Shown here piece by piece: positions 29,936 to 41,572 of a DNA stretch of 64,000 bases; the first letter of the stretch is position 1, and each line of letters starts with the position of its first letter. Both the position numbers and the translations under genes were made by a program. A model generated the notes under the pieces. It saw only the letters and a list, made by a program, of their open reading frames with translations. It searched no databases and had not been told where the DNA came from. Source of the stretch: Trichomonas tenax (Eukaryota; Parabasalia; Trichomonadida; Trichomonadidae); NCBI GenBank assembly GCA_023091735.1, contig JALKBU010000153.1, forward strand, positions 1 through 64,000, in the 5' to 3' direction.

Positions 29936-32900
29936 ATGTCCGAATTATATGATTTATCAGTTCAAATTTTTCAGCTGAAGGCACAGCCGCCCAAGCCGTC
30001 CTTCGATGCTGAGCTAATGAAAATGATTGCGAAGTTTGATATAAAAAGTTCGAAATCGAAGCCACCATCACAGGAAACGATAGTTGAAAAGTATCTCCTT
30101 TTGATAAATGATAGATATGAACTTGTTTTCGAATTACAGCAAAACCATAAAATCATTAATTCGTCAGAAAGAAATCAACAAACTGCTTCTATTCTTATTT
30201 TACAATCTTTTTTAGCATTGCTGTATCACAATGTCGATGTTGTTCCAGTTCAGAATGCTCAAATCTTCATACAATCGCTAAATTTCGCACATCAAATCAA
30301 TAAATCTTTAGATTCGTACATTTGTAATCTATTCCACATGTATTGCTCGATGACACTTAAATCCAAGAATTTTTACTCTCTTTTATCATCTATCGACTCT
30401 ACATTGCAACAATTGCCAATAATGCCGAATATTGCTAAATATCTCTTGAAATCACTCATTAAGATCACAGATGAATGTATTTACGACAATAAAGTCTCGA
30501 TTAAGTTTCATATTTACTCAACAATGCGATTATTCCAAAAATTAGATTTGATGAACGAATTACAAGCGACAAAATCCAAATTAGGCAATTTAATCAACAC
30601 ATTCACATCCAAATATATTGCAAAAATGCGTGAATCGACAAATAATTACTTTTATTTATTAATGATATTCGTATTTTACTTAAATTCTGAAAATGAGGAT
30701 GTCGTTGCTAACCTCGACGAATTTTTCATCGAAACAATCAATAAATCTCAGGTTGAATTCCCTGATTTAGAAAATCCGAAAATTAAATATAATGAAAAGC
30801 GAACTTTATCAGATTTACATCCAATAGAATACGCATTCAAGCAAATGCCAACCGATATATCAAGTGCTTTCTTTGCATTTCTAAATATTCACGATTATTT
30901 CATCGATAAATCGCTACAACACTTTCTAATGTTATCATTAAACTTCCAAAACTACAATACGTTACTTAACTTAATCCTTCTTAATGCAGGAACAGCAGAA
31001 TTCAAAATTCTGATCAAAAATCCGGCACAAACGTTTTTCAATCCAACAATTTTTAATCCAACATATTCTCTATATGACGAAGAAATTCATCCACTTATTA
31101 CGATCCGCAAATTTGCAATTGAATGTTTCGTGCAATTTTTGAAACAAGATAATTCAATGCTCTCGAGTTATTTCTCATTCTTATCATCAATAACATCATA
31201 TCCATGGTTATTTGCTGAAGTTTTGGCATTAAGCAAGGATGTTGTCAGTTTGATCAATTCAGAAGTTCACGCGAGTATTTTAATTGAGTGTATTTGCCAG
31301 CTTATGTTAACAAAATCAGATTTGTCATTTGAAGAAAACTTCTTCCCTGCAATTTTTTCGTCAATTAATCAATTCATTTCAAACACAAAGATTTACGAGC
31401 AAATTATGATCAACCCGATATTCATTGATCTAATATTTAATAATATGACAGAAATTCCGATTTGTTCCGATATTATTTATTTATGTTTCAATAATTTCTT
31501 GGATATGCCAGTAGAATCGATTTTTATCACCGAATTAATCAAGCATTTCCAGAAAGATCTCAAATATGCGCGTGTTCTTATGGCAATCTTTGAAAAATTC
31601 ATTCGCAGCACAAAAATTATTAATTTCATTCATCTTAAATTATTCAAGAATATTATGCTGCAGATTCCCGATTACGATGACTGCAGGTTGTCACAGCAAA
31701 TGTTAGAATTTATTGCTGCTTTCCAAACAAAAATTGATTTCTCAAAATTACCTTTTGCAAAGATGATTGAAAAAATGAGAGTCGATCAAGGAGTATACGA
31801 TACAATGCTTAACTTTATGTCAAATAACATCAAATTCATTGGCATACGTTCCGAAGTTACGCCTGATATAGTCAAAAAGATCTTTAGAACTGAATTCTTC
31901 AATGATTTCATGATGAAAATTAAGTCACTTGTTGATAATTCGATCGTTGAATGTTACTTCTGTAATAAGTTCGAATTTTCAATGTCCATTATCGAGGAAG
32001 TCCAAAAATGTGATAACATTGAAGATGTTGATCTTTTGCTCGATGTATTCAAAAAAATTAATAAATGGAATTCATCGAGACCGATTCTTTTCTCATATTT
32101 GAGATTACTCTCCAATGAAAGTGGAAAGAGATCAAGATATGCTGAGAAACTCCTTCAAGCATTATCTGATACTATCAGACTGTCTCGGGACCAAGTTGGA
32201 TATGCTTTTCTTTTCATTCCTGGAAGTGGTTCTCTTTTGATTCCAAATTCATTACAAACTAGTTCATTCATCATCAATATTTACGCCATTATTTGTAATT
32301 TGAGCGAACAACAAAGATTCATTGCATTTAAGACAGAAGGAGATAATATTTCAATCAACTTATCACCAACAATTGTTTCAGTTGTTAAAAATTTCAGTGT
32401 TTTATCTTCAAAGCTACTTCTTATTGATCAAAACAAATGGAGAAACTTCACATTTGAAATCACACCATTAGAAATTAATTTATATATCGATAACAATGAA
32501 CCAGTGAAAATTAGGTTCCAGCTTCCACTTCTTAAATCATCAGTTGATACATTTGAAGTCTTTTGTGATGAAATTACCGGACAAATATCCCATGTTTCTA
32601 TTTTCAATGGATCTTTAGATGAAAGATTATTGTCGGTTATTCATGCTGACACAATAGAATACACAACAGTCATTCATGAGCCATCGCTTTTAATGCTTTA
32701 CTCCGCACATTACGCAGAAAATGGAAAAGTTCCTAATGCTCTTCAAAATCAATATGAATCTGCTACAACTTCATGTATCAATCTTTCATTCATTTCTTCT
32801 TTCAGAAGGATTTTCGAAGCATCAAAAGGTACTCACTTCTTAACATCTCTCTTCTCACAAATCGACTTCGTTACATATGAAGGAACAAGAAACTCTGATT

Positions 32901-35900
32901 TCTTAATGCAATTACTGAAATCTTTTAATTCCATTATTGTTTCTGCACCACAAGTTCAAGCAATCATGGAGCAAATTGATACTTTCGGTGTCATGGCATA
33001 TTTCTTGCAACAACCAAATCTCAACGATTATCTGACTGAAGATTTATGGAATAATGTATATTTGATTGAACCGCATATATCGAATCCTAAATTACTTCAG
33101 CAACTTCAAACAAACGTTTTGTTAAACTTAGAGTTATGGAAATCATCGAAGAATAAAGCTTGCACTGACTTTATTCTTTGTTGCCACAGATCAAGTTTAT
33201 TCAGTGAAGGAATTTTCTTCAGTTTATTTAATTTGAATTCCCTCTGCGATTTCTTCTTGCTTTTAGATGAAAGAAATGAATTTAATGATACAAATCTTAG
33301 CATTTTAATAGAATTGTTTGAAAGAGCTGCAGCAATACGATTTAACAAAGCTGATTTAACAACGATGCTCAATATGATTGCATATTTCAATGGCAGCGAA
33401 GAAAGAGTTTCGATTCTCATTAAAATCATGAAACACATTGCTAAAGTTGTTCCATCTGTTTGGAATACAATCACACACCAAGTAATGGATATTGTTGACC
33501 TCGTTAGTGTCAGAATTAAGATCGTTAAATCACTTCCAAAGGTTCATGTTTCGATGGCATTTTCGCGTTTGCTGACAAGTTTCAACACTTTCAGTGAAAC
33601 AAAGCAACGTGAATATTTCGAAGCTTTCAATGCTTCTATAGAAGCAAATAATTTGAATCCTCAATTGTTTGCATTCACACTTGGTTTTGCATTCAAGAAC
33701 AAAGAATGGCAAGAAACCATGAATCAAACATGTTTACTTGCTTTCGAATCTCCTCTTTTTGTCGAAAAATTCACAAGCCTTGGAATGTCAGCAATCGGAA
33801 TCATTACATTATACTACATGTATAGTGCTGATCCACTTACAATTAGAATCTTCGGAAAATTCCTTGGGAAGGACTTAAATATTACAAAAGATGTCTTTGC
33901 TGTGAGTTCAGTTATCGAATCATTGACAAAGATGAACTTTGATAAATTCGTTAATCAAGTTCTTACTGCCATAATTCATGAAGTTTTTGCTTCAGAGCGC
34001 AAAGAGTTACGTGAACCTTTTTTCCATTTCATTGTCGATAAGATCTTCATTAGGCATAATCACTCAACGATTTACAGATCACCGTTGAGAAACTTCGAAA
34101 TTGTTGACATTGCATCTTTCATTATGCTTCTAACAACTGTCAAAGATAATGTTTCCTTCAAATATGGAATGAGCATTGATGAACAAAATAACACTTGGCT
34201 CGATGAATCATGCGCTGTTGAATTATTGTCGAATGCATGGAACGCTTTCTATGACAAATGCGGACAAATGCTTGACTACATGTGTCTCATTGCTATGGTC
34301 TTCGCAAGGAACATCACAAAAGAAAAACAGTATCTTTATAACGAAGTTTTCCAGTCATTGAGAAATTCTGAATATGCAGCACCTTTCCTTGTTAACATTG
34401 CCAAATTCCAGAATATATTGAAAGGCCAGGGTCATTCAGCAAGTGAGATATTGATGCAGAAATCAATTGAAATCATGGAACAGTTCTATTCACAAATTAT
34501 TGCACGATTTGATGCCAGAACAATATTCTTTGAGTCAACAGTTGATTCCGAAACATTCCAGCTCGATCAGAATATCGAAAAGATCAAAGAAATCGAAAGA
34601 ACAAGAGAGAAAGAAATCGCAAACAACCATAGAAGATGCTGGCACAGACTTTGGCAAACAGTTTCTCACGATAGATCTCCTTTCATTTCATCATCAAGCT
34701 ACATAATGATGCCTCACTTCAAGATCGGAAATCACTTCGATATGCACTTCATGCCGAGTGTTTTAAGAGTCAACAATCATTACACAAACCACATCGATGC
34801 CAGGAACAAAGCAACAATCATCAATCCTGATGCACTCGAAGCCAGACCTGCATCGAATTTCTTCTTTGATAGAGAGAAAACAAGTTCTCCAACAAGCGTC
34901 GCTATTATTGACATTTTATGGAGAGCGCAAGCAGAGAGAGTCAAGATCACTAGACAGAATCCTGGTGACTTTTACGTCCTCCAGAATGGTCTAGTTTTCA
35001 AAGACAGTACAAAAACTATCATGATCGAGAAAGAAAAAGTTAAGTTTATTTTCTGGGTTTGGGTCAACCAATACCCGAACGCAATTCAAATATATACAAC
35101 AGAATATGAAGCATTTTTGTTCAGATTCCCGAATGAAGAAAGCCACAAATTCGTCCAGAACATTTATCAAATCGGATTCCCTAATGCAGAGTATTTGCAA
35201 GAAAACTTGCCTCACATCGAAGTCGAAAGACTTGGAATCACACAGAAATGGATGAAGCGACAGATGACGAACTTCGATTATCTGATGTGGCTGAATCTAC
35301 TTAGTGGAAGATCATTCCTTGATTCGAGAATTTATCCAATCTTCCCAATTGTTATTTTGGATAATGATACCGAGAAATTAGAAGACACTAAGGAAGAAAA
35401 CTTCAGAGATCTTTCTAAAAACCTCGGATTCATCAATTCATCTTTCATCGAAAGAATGCAAGAAAGAATTGCAATTCTCAAACATAACGGAACGGAACCA
35501 TTCTGTCATCCATCGTATTTCACAAACGCATACATTGTTAACCATTACTTGATCAGAATGGAGCCTTTCACAACACTTCACATCATGCTCCAAGATGGAC
35601 ACTTCGATGTTGGTCCAAGACTTTTCATTTCGCTCTCAGATAACATTAAGAGAATGCTTTCTAAGATGCCAACATTCAGAGAATTCACACCTGAATTCTA
35701 TCAAACAGAAGCATTCTTATTGAACTCAAATGATCTTCCTTTAGGAAAATTAAACGAAACAGATACGATCGATGATGTCGGTCTTCCAACATGGGCCAAA
35801 TCTCCGGCAGATTTCATCAATAAGCAGAGAAATGCTCTTGAAAGTGAAAGAGTTTCAAACTCTCTAAATCGCTGGGTTGACATGATGTGGGGCTTCAAGC

Positions 35901-37036
35901 AACGTGGTGCAGCAGCTTCTGATGCGATGAACACGTTTGACCCTCAAATTTATCCTGACATATGGATCAACAATGCAAAGACGAATACTTATGTTCCAGA
36001 AGCTGTTCAAGCTATGTTGAACACAGTTGGACAAATTCCTCAACTGCTCTTCAGTTCACCGCATCCAAAGAGAGGTCCCGTTGTTCCTGAGCAGTTCATT
36101 GATAACGCTGTTGCTCTTCACAATATTCCAGAAGAGGTTTCTTGTGTTATTTGCAGTGGAGCAACATTTGAAAAGATGAAAGTTTATGCAGCATTAAAGA
36201 GCGGCAGAGTTTTCTGTTTGAGACTTGCAGCAACAAACTTTGAAGTCCAAATGATGAAGCATGCAAAGATTCCATCAGATCCAAAGAAGATTGCACACTT
36301 CAAATCTGAAACTAATGATAACTTTAACTTTGTTTTTGCTCAAGATCATTCAGCGAAAGTCACAGTGTTGAATGTAATCAAGAGAAGTGTTATCAGATCG
36401 AAATCGTCTCCACATCTTTCGGAAATCAACTGCATCTCAGTCGCTGGTAACATGATATTGAGTGGTGGCCAAGACGCATGTGCAACTCTTTGGCAGTATG
36501 ATGGAAAGGACTCCATTGATCAATTGAACTTTATTATGGCACATAGAAGTGAAATTACATGCTGCGCTCTTTCAGAGACATTTGGTGTTGCTGTGACATG
36601 TGGTCCAGATAATACAATGATTATTGCTTCTCTTCCCGAGCTCACTTTCATTAGAGCTGTTGATTTAGGAATGCCTGCTGGCTCAATTCCAACGAATGTT
36701 GTTATGACACAAAACTCAGGTTACATTGTTGTTTTCCATGATCAATGTGCTGTATGTTTCACTGTCAATGGAACTCTTTGCAATAGATCCGAATTTGAGT
36801 GCCCAATTGTTTCTGCTTGCATTGCTGAAAACAAGACATGCATTGATTACATTTTAGTTCTTCTTTCGAACAACAATGTTCTCTTGATTGAACCATATTC
36901 ACTGAAGATAATAAGAACTATATGGAAAGGAGGTGACAAGATCAAAGAAATCGGATTCCATAAAGATTCAAATAATTTCATCCTGATTACCGAAACTGCA
37001 AACGTTATCCTCATTCCAGCTTTCTTCTCATCATGA
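29936..37036 (+). CDS. BEACH domain protein (LRBA/NBEA/WDFY3-type), 2366 aa
   Basis: This is a giant cytosolic scaffold of the kind that controls vesicle traffic, lysosome size or autophagy. The first ~740 residues are armadillo-like helices. A ConA-like (LamG) beta domain lies at about 752-900 (AFLFIPGSGSLLIPNSLQ, then KWRNFTFEITPLEINLYID), followed by more helices to about 1600. A PH-BEACH domain is at about 1665-1755 (GDFYVLQNGLVFKDSTKTI). The BEACH core at about 1762-2030 has MTNFDYLMWLNLLSGRSFLD, YPIFPIV, PFCHPSYFTNAYIV and PFTTLHIMLQDGHFDVGPRL. WD40 repeats run from about 2070 to the end (NMILSGGQDACATLWQYDG). The layout is full length with no break over 7.1 kb. The exact class cannot be told without alignment. 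No recurrent promoter element precedes it. Confidence 0.95.
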   Translation: MSELYDLSVQIFQLKAQPPKPSFDAELMKMIAKFDIKSSKSKPPSQETIVEKYLLLINDRYELVFELQQNHKIINSSERNQQTASILILQSFLALLYHNVDVVPVQNAQIFIQSLNFAHQINKSLDSYICNLFHMYCSMTLKSKNFYSLLSSIDSTLQQLPIMPNIAKYLLKSLIKITDECIYDNKVSIKFHIYSTMRLFQKLDLMNELQATKSKLGNLINTFTSKYIAKMRESTNNYFYLLMIFVFYLNSENEDVVANLDEFFIETINKSQVEFPDLENPKIKYNEKRTLSDLHPIEYAFKQMPTDISSAFFAFLNIHDYFIDKSLQHFLMLSLNFQNYNTLLNLILLNAGTAEFKILIKNPAQTFFNPTIFNPTYSLYDEEIHPLITIRKFAIECFVQFLKQDNSMLSSYFSFLSSITSYPWLFAEVLALSKDVVSLINSEVHASILIECICQLMLTKSDLSFEENFFPAIFSSINQFISNTKIYEQIMINPIFIDLIFNNMTEIPICSDIIYLCFNNFLDMPVESIFITELIKHFQKDLKYARVLMAIFEKFIRSTKIINFIHLKLFKNIMLQIPDYDDCRLSQQMLEFIAAFQTKIDFSKLPFAKMIEKMRVDQGVYDTMLNFMSNNIKFIGIRSEVTPDIVKKIFRTEFFNDFMMKIKSLVDNSIVECYFCNKFEFSMSIIEEVQKCDNIEDVDLLLDVFKKINKWNSSRPILFSYLRLLSNESGKRSRYAEKLLQALSDTIRLSRDQVGYAFLFIPGSGSLLIPNSLQTSSFIINIYAIICNLSEQQRFIAFKTEGDNISINLSPTIVSVVKNFSVLSSKLLLIDQNKWRNFTFEITPLEINLYIDNNEPVKIRFQLPLLKSSVDTFEVFCDEITGQISHVSIFNGSLDERLLSVIHADTIEYTTVIHEPSLLMLYSAHYAENGKVPNALQNQYESATTSCINLSFISSFRRIFEASKGTHFLTSLFSQIDFVTYEGTRNSDFLMQLLKSFNSIIVSAPQVQAIMEQIDTFGVMAYFLQQPNLNDYLTEDLWNNVYLIEPHISNPKLLQQLQTNVLLNLELWKSSKNKACTDFILCCHRSSLFSEGIFFSLFNLNSLCDFFLLLDERNEFNDTNLSILIELFERAAAIRFNKADLTTMLNMIAYFNGSEERVSILIKIMKHIAKVVPSVWNTITHQVMDIVDLVSVRIKIVKSLPKVHVSMAFSRLLTSFNTFSETKQREYFEAFNASIEANNLNPQLFAFTLGFAFKNKEWQETMNQTCLLAFESPLFVEKFTSLGMSAIGIITLYYMYSADPLTIRIFGKFLGKDLNITKDVFAVSSVIESLTKMNFDKFVNQVLTAIIHEVFASERKELREPFFHFIVDKIFIRHNHSTIYRSPLRNFEIVDIASFIMLLTTVKDNVSFKYGMSIDEQNNTWLDESCAVELLSNAWNAFYDKCGQMLDYMCLIAMVFARNITKEKQYLYNEVFQSLRNSEYAAPFLVNIAKFQNILKGQGHSASEILMQKSIEIMEQFYSQIIARFDARTIFFESTVDSETFQLDQNIEKIKEIERTREKEIANNHRRCWHRLWQTVSHDRSPFISSSSYIMMPHFKIGNHFDMHFMPSVLRVNNHYTNHIDARNKATIINPDALEARPASNFFFDREKTSSPTSVAIIDILWRAQAERVKITRQNPGDFYVLQNGLVFKDSTKTIMIEKEKVKFIFWVWVNQYPNAIQIYTTEYEAFLFRFPNEESHKFVQNIYQIGFPNAEYLQENLPHIEVERLGITQKWMKRQMTNFDYLMWLNLLSGRSFLDSRIYPIFPIVILDNDTEKLEDTKEENFRDLSKNLGFINSSFIERMQERIAILKHNGTEPFCHPSYFTNAYIVNHYLIRMEPFTTLHIMLQDGHFDVGPRLFISLSDNIKRMLSKMPTFREFTPEFYQTEAFLLNSNDLPLGKLNETDTIDDVGLPTWAKSPADFINKQRNALESERVSNSLNRWVDMMWGFKQRGAAASDAMNTFDPQIYPDIWINNAKTNTYVPEAVQAMLNTVGQIPQLLFSSPHPKRGPVVPEQFIDNAVALHNIPEEVSCVICSGATFEKMKVYAALKSGRVFCLRLAATNFEVQMMKHAKIPSDPKKIAHFKSETNDNFNFVFAQDHSAKVTVLNVIKRSVIRSKSSPHLSEINCISVAGNMILSGGQDACATLWQYDGKDSIDQLNFIMAHRSEITCCALSETFGVAVTCGPDNTMIIASLPELTFIRAVDLGMPAGSIPTNVVMTQNSGYIVVFHDQCAVCFTVNGTLCNRSEFECPIVSACIAENKTCIDYILVLLSNNNVLLIEPYSLKIIRTIWKGGDKIKEIGFHKDSNNFILITETANVILIPAFFSS

Positions 37037-38019
37037 TTAGTTATTACATAATTTATTATAAATTTCACTATTGTTTTTGTTTAAAAAGTGACACCTAACG
37101 AAGATCTTGGGCTACTATTTTGCCCATAACTCTACATCACAGAGATTCTATCTGTAAAGTATCTAAGGATTCTGTAAGAGATTCTTGTAGATATCACTAT
37201 ATGCCTGGAGAATTCGAGAGCAATTCCAAATCATAAATGGTTCAATTGCAAATGAAGCAGACAAATCGTAAATGTTAAAGATGAGAATAATCGAAGCTTA
37301 ACAACACTTGTACGAAGCACAATCACTGAAGAAAGCACTTCTTGTTGGGGTCTTTCGTCAGGGACGCTGAAGTTCATTCGGAGACATGAGGAGTCAAAAA
37401 AATTCCTCAGTTACCCTATAAACCATTCAAAATTTTCCAGTTTTTAATCGAAAAATCCTTTTACAACGCGAAACTTTTTCTGTGGGATAATTTTCACTGA
37501 AAATAATTGCTGTATTTGTCCCAAACATTATAAATATTATCAAATGGCCGGGAAATTTCAAGTGTGGTCATTTCGATTTCATAAATTTTGTCTCAAAACA
37601 TGATATTTTTAGGGTTGCGCATTTGGTTCCAGTTCTTGAAACCCCCTACTTCCTTCCAAACGATTATTTTGTAAAATTCGTCTATTTTACCTAACTTTTT
37701 GTCAATTTCAGCATCTATTTCGGCAACAAATTCAGCCAATCATCCCCATAATTGATGGTATATATGAACGTGCATTTTCATCATTTTCGGAAAATAAAGC
37801 AAACAAACCTTTTCAATCTCTGGAAATACGACGATTATTTGGAAGTTCCAGTAACTAGTTCACAAATTGAGTGCTCCTATTTTTTGATGAATCTAATCAT
37901 ATGTTATAATTAGCAATTTATGATAAACAAATGCTCTACACACGCTATAATTTAGTGCTTCATGTCAAACAATCCCCAATCACTCTTCTGAATATAAGAT
38001 ATTACATATTTTTCATAAA

Positions 38020-38320
38020 ATATTATAATAAACCATCAAAAACTGTGTGCATGTAATAAGGTATCTTTGAATAGCATGTTGACTTCTTAACTACACATAA
38101 TTTCATGGATTAAGCAATCACAATAATTCTAGCATCGGGAGAATGTACATTAGCAAAAATATTTGTAAAAAGGCAACAATAATATATAACTCGATGCAAA
38201 AGTATATACCAGTACTATAGTATATGAGTATAATAACTGATATGGTGCTTATGATCTTCTTGATGTGATGCACTCCAAATAACACATCGGGATTCTGTCA
38301 CTTTTGAGATATTAATTTAG
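38020..38320. repeat. Dispersed repeat, copy 1
   Basis: Words in this order recur at 61840-62110: a TGTG-TTCATGTAATA-like word, TATATGARTATAATA, then CTTC-x-T-x-ATGTGATGCAC and AATAACACA. The intervening sequence is diverged but equally spaced. This suggests an old dispersed AT-rich element. Confidence 0.5.
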
Positions 38321-38820
38321 AGTGTATCTCAACAATGCAGCAATAACAATGATAAACAACTTGATTAAACATCTTAAAAGCATCAATATATATATTCTAC
38401 ACTCACCACTTATTAGTTAATATCACACATTTTATGTAATTGGCAATTTTGATTTCATTATCTTGAAGGCTTATATTGTATTATTGATTTGAATTCATAT
38501 AGCACATACTTCATATATTCTAGGTTCAATGTGTTAATGTTAATACCACATTTTAACACTGAGATCTAAAATCTGTTGAGAGTGAAATTCGGGAATATTA
38601 CAATACACACTTCACAGTTATATACACTGTTGCTTTCACTATCATAACCTAACAATTATATTTCCTGATATAAATATTTTTTGTTTAATGATTTATCGAG
38701 ATTGGCGATGAAATTTTAGAAACGTTCAAACTCACAGAGATCATGGACAAACATATTGCCCATCTGTCTGTATTACTATAAGGCCAGATGTTGATTATTG
38801 GCCGAGAAAAGGTCAAAAAT

Positions 38821-38854
38821 ACAAACTATACCAAAAAAATTTGGTATAGTTTGT
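38821..38854. repeat. Perfect 15-bp-arm hairpin
   Basis: ACAAACTATACCAAA, loop AAAA, TTTGGTATAGTTTGT. The arms match perfectly. It lies 330 bp upstream of the transporter at 39185, too far to be its core promoter. Confidence 0.7.
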
Positions 38855-39184
38855 CTTCTCCTCATCCTTTGTATGGTCATTTCTCAATCTTATCGCGCAA
38901 AATTTTTGTGGATTTGGGATTTGCATAGAATATAGATAATGTTTTTGAAAGATTTCGAAATTTTAACCAAATTGAACTTTGTTTTTTACAAAAATTATCA
39001 AAAATAGAATTTCTATGCTATTGCGAACATGTTAATAACAAAATTTTGGATAAAAGTTAATTTTGCTTCATACCTTCATATTTTCCTTCAGCGATGTTAT
39101 AAATTAAAGGCGATGTTACATGTAACAAAGAATTTTTTCTGAATATTGGCTTAACAGGCTTTGAAAAATAAAAAACAATAAACA

Positions 39185-40183
39185 ATGACGAACTACCTGA
39201 ATGTTATCCAAGTAGGCGTTTCCATGCTTCTAATCATTGCCGTCGGCTTCATTCTCGCTAAGCTGAGGATCGTTACACTCAAAGACAGCGGTTCATTGAA
39301 CGGAGTTGTCTTTTTCATTGGTTTCATGCCACTTATTATTAGAGGTATTGCTCCAAAGAAGCTGATGGAACTCGATTTCCAACCTTTCGGTATTGCTGCT
39401 CTTATGAGTATTTCAACATATATCGCTGTTGCCTTTATAATGGTCTATCCATTCAAGGATCGCCTACAGGCATACCTCAGTACCGTTTTCCCATGCGCTT
39501 ACATCAACTACATCATCTCTGGTATCCCAGTCTTCAATGCATTGTGGCCAGCGAAAGAGAATGTCATGGTCTCTATGATGATGATTTCCAACGATCTCAT
39601 ATCATCCCCTATTTTCCTTATTATGGTCGGTATCTATAGCGTTATTGCCCAAAACAGAAAGAGAGTCGAAAACGGCCTTCCTCCTGAGAAATTCACATTT
39701 TCAATCATCGGAAAAGTTTTGCTTGGTGTCATTAAGTCTCCCATTCTCATTGGTAACGTTATTGGCATTGTTTATTCCGCATGCAATATTCAATATCCAA
39801 TTTTCCTTGACCGCTTGTTCCAATACGCAGGTGATATGGTCTTTGCACTCGCTCTTGTCTGCGTTGGCGTCTTCCTTGCACAGCACTCACTCATTTCTTG
39901 CGGTTGGCTGCAATTCATCTTCTGCATCATCGTTCGCTGCTTCATTGGACCAATGTTCGCCGGTCTTTGGTGCAAGGCTCTCGGAATGAGTGCTCACGTC
40001 GCCCGCCAGTGCATGATCATCGGTGCTCAGCCAACAGCTGTCGCTTCTTATGCAATCACTTCTGGTGCTAAGCTCGGTGAAGGATGTGCTTCAACAATGA
40101 TCTTTTGGACTACTGTTCTCTGCGTTCCAACATTGATTGTTTGGTTCTCAATCCTCGATGGATTGAAGATTTATGTTGAATAA
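39185..40183 (+). CDS. Auxin efflux carrier (AEC/PIN-like) family transporter
   Basis: The 332-residue integral membrane protein has about ten spans in two groups of five, separated by a basic loop (IAQNRKRVENGLPPEKFTFS). The start reads VIQVGVSMLLIIAVGFILAK. The second half has LLGVIKSPILIGNVIGIVYS, the polar stretch AGDMVFALALVCVGVFLAQH and, near the end, the QPTAVASYAIT-SGAKLGEG region characteristic of the membrane transport protein family (Mem_trans). The family moves organic anions or auxin-like acids by proton-coupled or uniport mechanisms; the trichomonad substrate is unknown. The length is typical of the compact eukaryotic/bacterial AEC type. Strong C-ending codon bias suggests good expression. 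Confidence 0.85.
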   Translation: MTNYLNVIQVGVSMLLIIAVGFILAKLRIVTLKDSGSLNGVVFFIGFMPLIIRGIAPKKLMELDFQPFGIAALMSISTYIAVAFIMVYPFKDRLQAYLSTVFPCAYINYIISGIPVFNALWPAKENVMVSMMMISNDLISSPIFLIMVGIYSVIAQNRKRVENGLPPEKFTFSIIGKVLLGVIKSPILIGNVIGIVYSACNIQYPIFLDRLFQYAGDMVFALALVCVGVFLAQHSLISCGWLQFIFCIIVRCFIGPMFAGLWCKALGMSAHVARQCMIIGAQPTAVASYAITSGAKLGEGCASTMIFWTTVLCVPTLIVWFSILDGLKIYVE

Positions 40184-40741
40184 TTGTTTTTATTTATATT
40201 ATATATTAAATATTTAATTTCTATCTCAATTTTAAAGACAACTTACATTTATTTATATTTAAAATTGAAGGATTTTCCATTTTCATGAAAGTTTTTCACT
40301 TAATTGTTATTTTCTTTCTAACTTCAATCAAACAATATATAGATCCAATAGTAATTAATATATAAGTTAGGAAGAAATTTGCTTAGTGAGTGATGAGATA
40401 ATTAATGATAAATGATATCGATATTCATTCCATATTTGAAAATATTTCTCATGTTTGTTGAATATAATTTATGGGTGCTATCCTGATTGCTTGTTAATGA
40501 TCAGTTTTAAAGCATTCATCATTAATATAAATCTCGATTTAACAATTTTAATAATTTCCAAATGTGAAGTTCAAAGCCAGAACTTATTTTCAGAAATACC
40601 ATTGATGGGTATATAAAAATTGCACATAAGTATTTGACATAGAAAGAATTTTTATTGAAATTTATAAAATTGTTATATCATGATAAATACAATCAACGGA
40701 AGTAATGCATGTAGTAAATATGTAATTATTAAATCATTATT
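40184..40741. other. Convergent intergenic stretch
   Basis: This lies between the 3' ends of the AEC transporter (+) and the TMEM53-like gene (-). It is AT-rich, with no coding signal and no recurrent element, as expected where two genes converge. Confidence 0.5.
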
Positions 40742-41572
40742 TCATTCCTTGGTAATCTCTGGAAATATTTTCTTAGCAAAATCTTGGATAATTTTGATAT
40801 AATCGGCCTTGTGATCATGGTAAAGCATAACATGATCTGAATCTGTCCAGTATCTCGCATCAATATCAGCACCGGCTTTTTTAGCATTTTCTACGTATCT
40901 AATGATATCTTCGTGTTTGATAATGTAATCACGTGTAGAAGATAAACTTAACTGCGGACATGTGAACGGATTTGCGTAAATCGTATTAATTTTATGTTGA
41001 GCTTTTTCATTGTGATTCCTTGAAAGATTCAGAAAGAGACTAAACGGAGGAACCAATGCCTTTGCTAATGCGTCTGCGAGAATTGGCGATTTTGGAAAAA
41101 TTGATTTTGCAAATGCTCTGTGATATATGTTTCTTGGTGACGTTCCTGGCGATGAATCCCAAACTATAGCCTTCACATTAATTCCTGGACGGAAATGTAT
41201 GCAATCTGGCTCCATTAAAGAGTCAGCAAAGGAAGAAGCGCCATTGAGTGAAAAAATATGGCACAGAACGTCCCTATCTTTGGCGCTTTCGTATATTTCG
41301 TCAAATTTACGTTGGTCACTGCGAAGATTTAATATTGATAAATAAGATTGAACCATTGACTTATATTCTAAGCCAACGCCGTTATATATTTTGCGAAATG
41401 AGTTCATGTGATATGGTTTTGCGCCAAGCCATCCAAATGCTAAAACAAAAGGTTTCTTTGATTTTAACATTCTGTCACTTTTATGAAAATTTTCCCTGAT
41501 GGCACTTTTACATGTTAATTCTTCATTATCCAGCCTTCTTTTTCCAACAAGTTCAAAATGATTTTTCAACAT
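40742..41572 (-). CDS. TMEM53/DUF829 alpha/beta-hydrolase-like protein
   Basis: This 276-residue protein shows the family layout. After a 45-residue N-terminus comes a first strand and turn, KPFVLAFGWLGAKPYHMNSF. The elbow region is CHIFSLNGASSFADSL (family H-x-FS-x-x-G), followed by KAIVWDSSPGTSP and a late DARYWTDSDHVMLYHDHKADY with the C-terminal Asp and His. The core is that of an alpha/beta hydrolase, but the family's enzymatic activity is unproven; animal TMEM53 sits in the nuclear envelope. No membrane span is clear here. The elbow (S-L-N-G-A) departs from the usual S-N-G-G, so whether the serine is a nucleophile is open. No upstream element is seen close to the start; paired GTGACA words lie about 130 bp upstream. 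Confidence 0.8.
   Translation of the reverse strand: MLKNHFELVGKRRLDNEELTCKSAIRENFHKSDRMLKSKKPFVLAFGWLGAKPYHMNSFRKIYNGVGLEYKSMVQSYLSILNLRSDQRKFDEIYESAKDRDVLCHIFSLNGASSFADSLMEPDCIHFRPGINVKAIVWDSSPGTSPRNIYHRAFAKSIFPKSPILADALAKALVPPFSLFLNLSRNHNEKAQHKINTIYANPFTCPQLSLSSTRDYIIKHEDIIRYVENAKKAGADIDARYWTDSDHVMLYHDHKADYIKIIQDFAKKIFPEITKE

Larger units (their letters stand above)
37037..39184. other. Gene-poor stretch with repeats
   Basis: No gene is supported. AAAAAGTGACA at 37083-37093 is an Inr-like word facing left, but no frame follows. A weakly protein-like + frame around 37715-37855 (PIIPIIDGIYERAFSSF) has no start and could be a decayed fragment. A copy of a dispersed repeat (38020-38320) and a perfect hairpin (38821-38854) are listed separately. 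Confidence 0.4.

Noticed and set aside
38821..38854. Terminator or attachment site
   Set aside because: The perfect hairpin is real, but it lies far from both gene ends, and no known trichomonad signal has this form.
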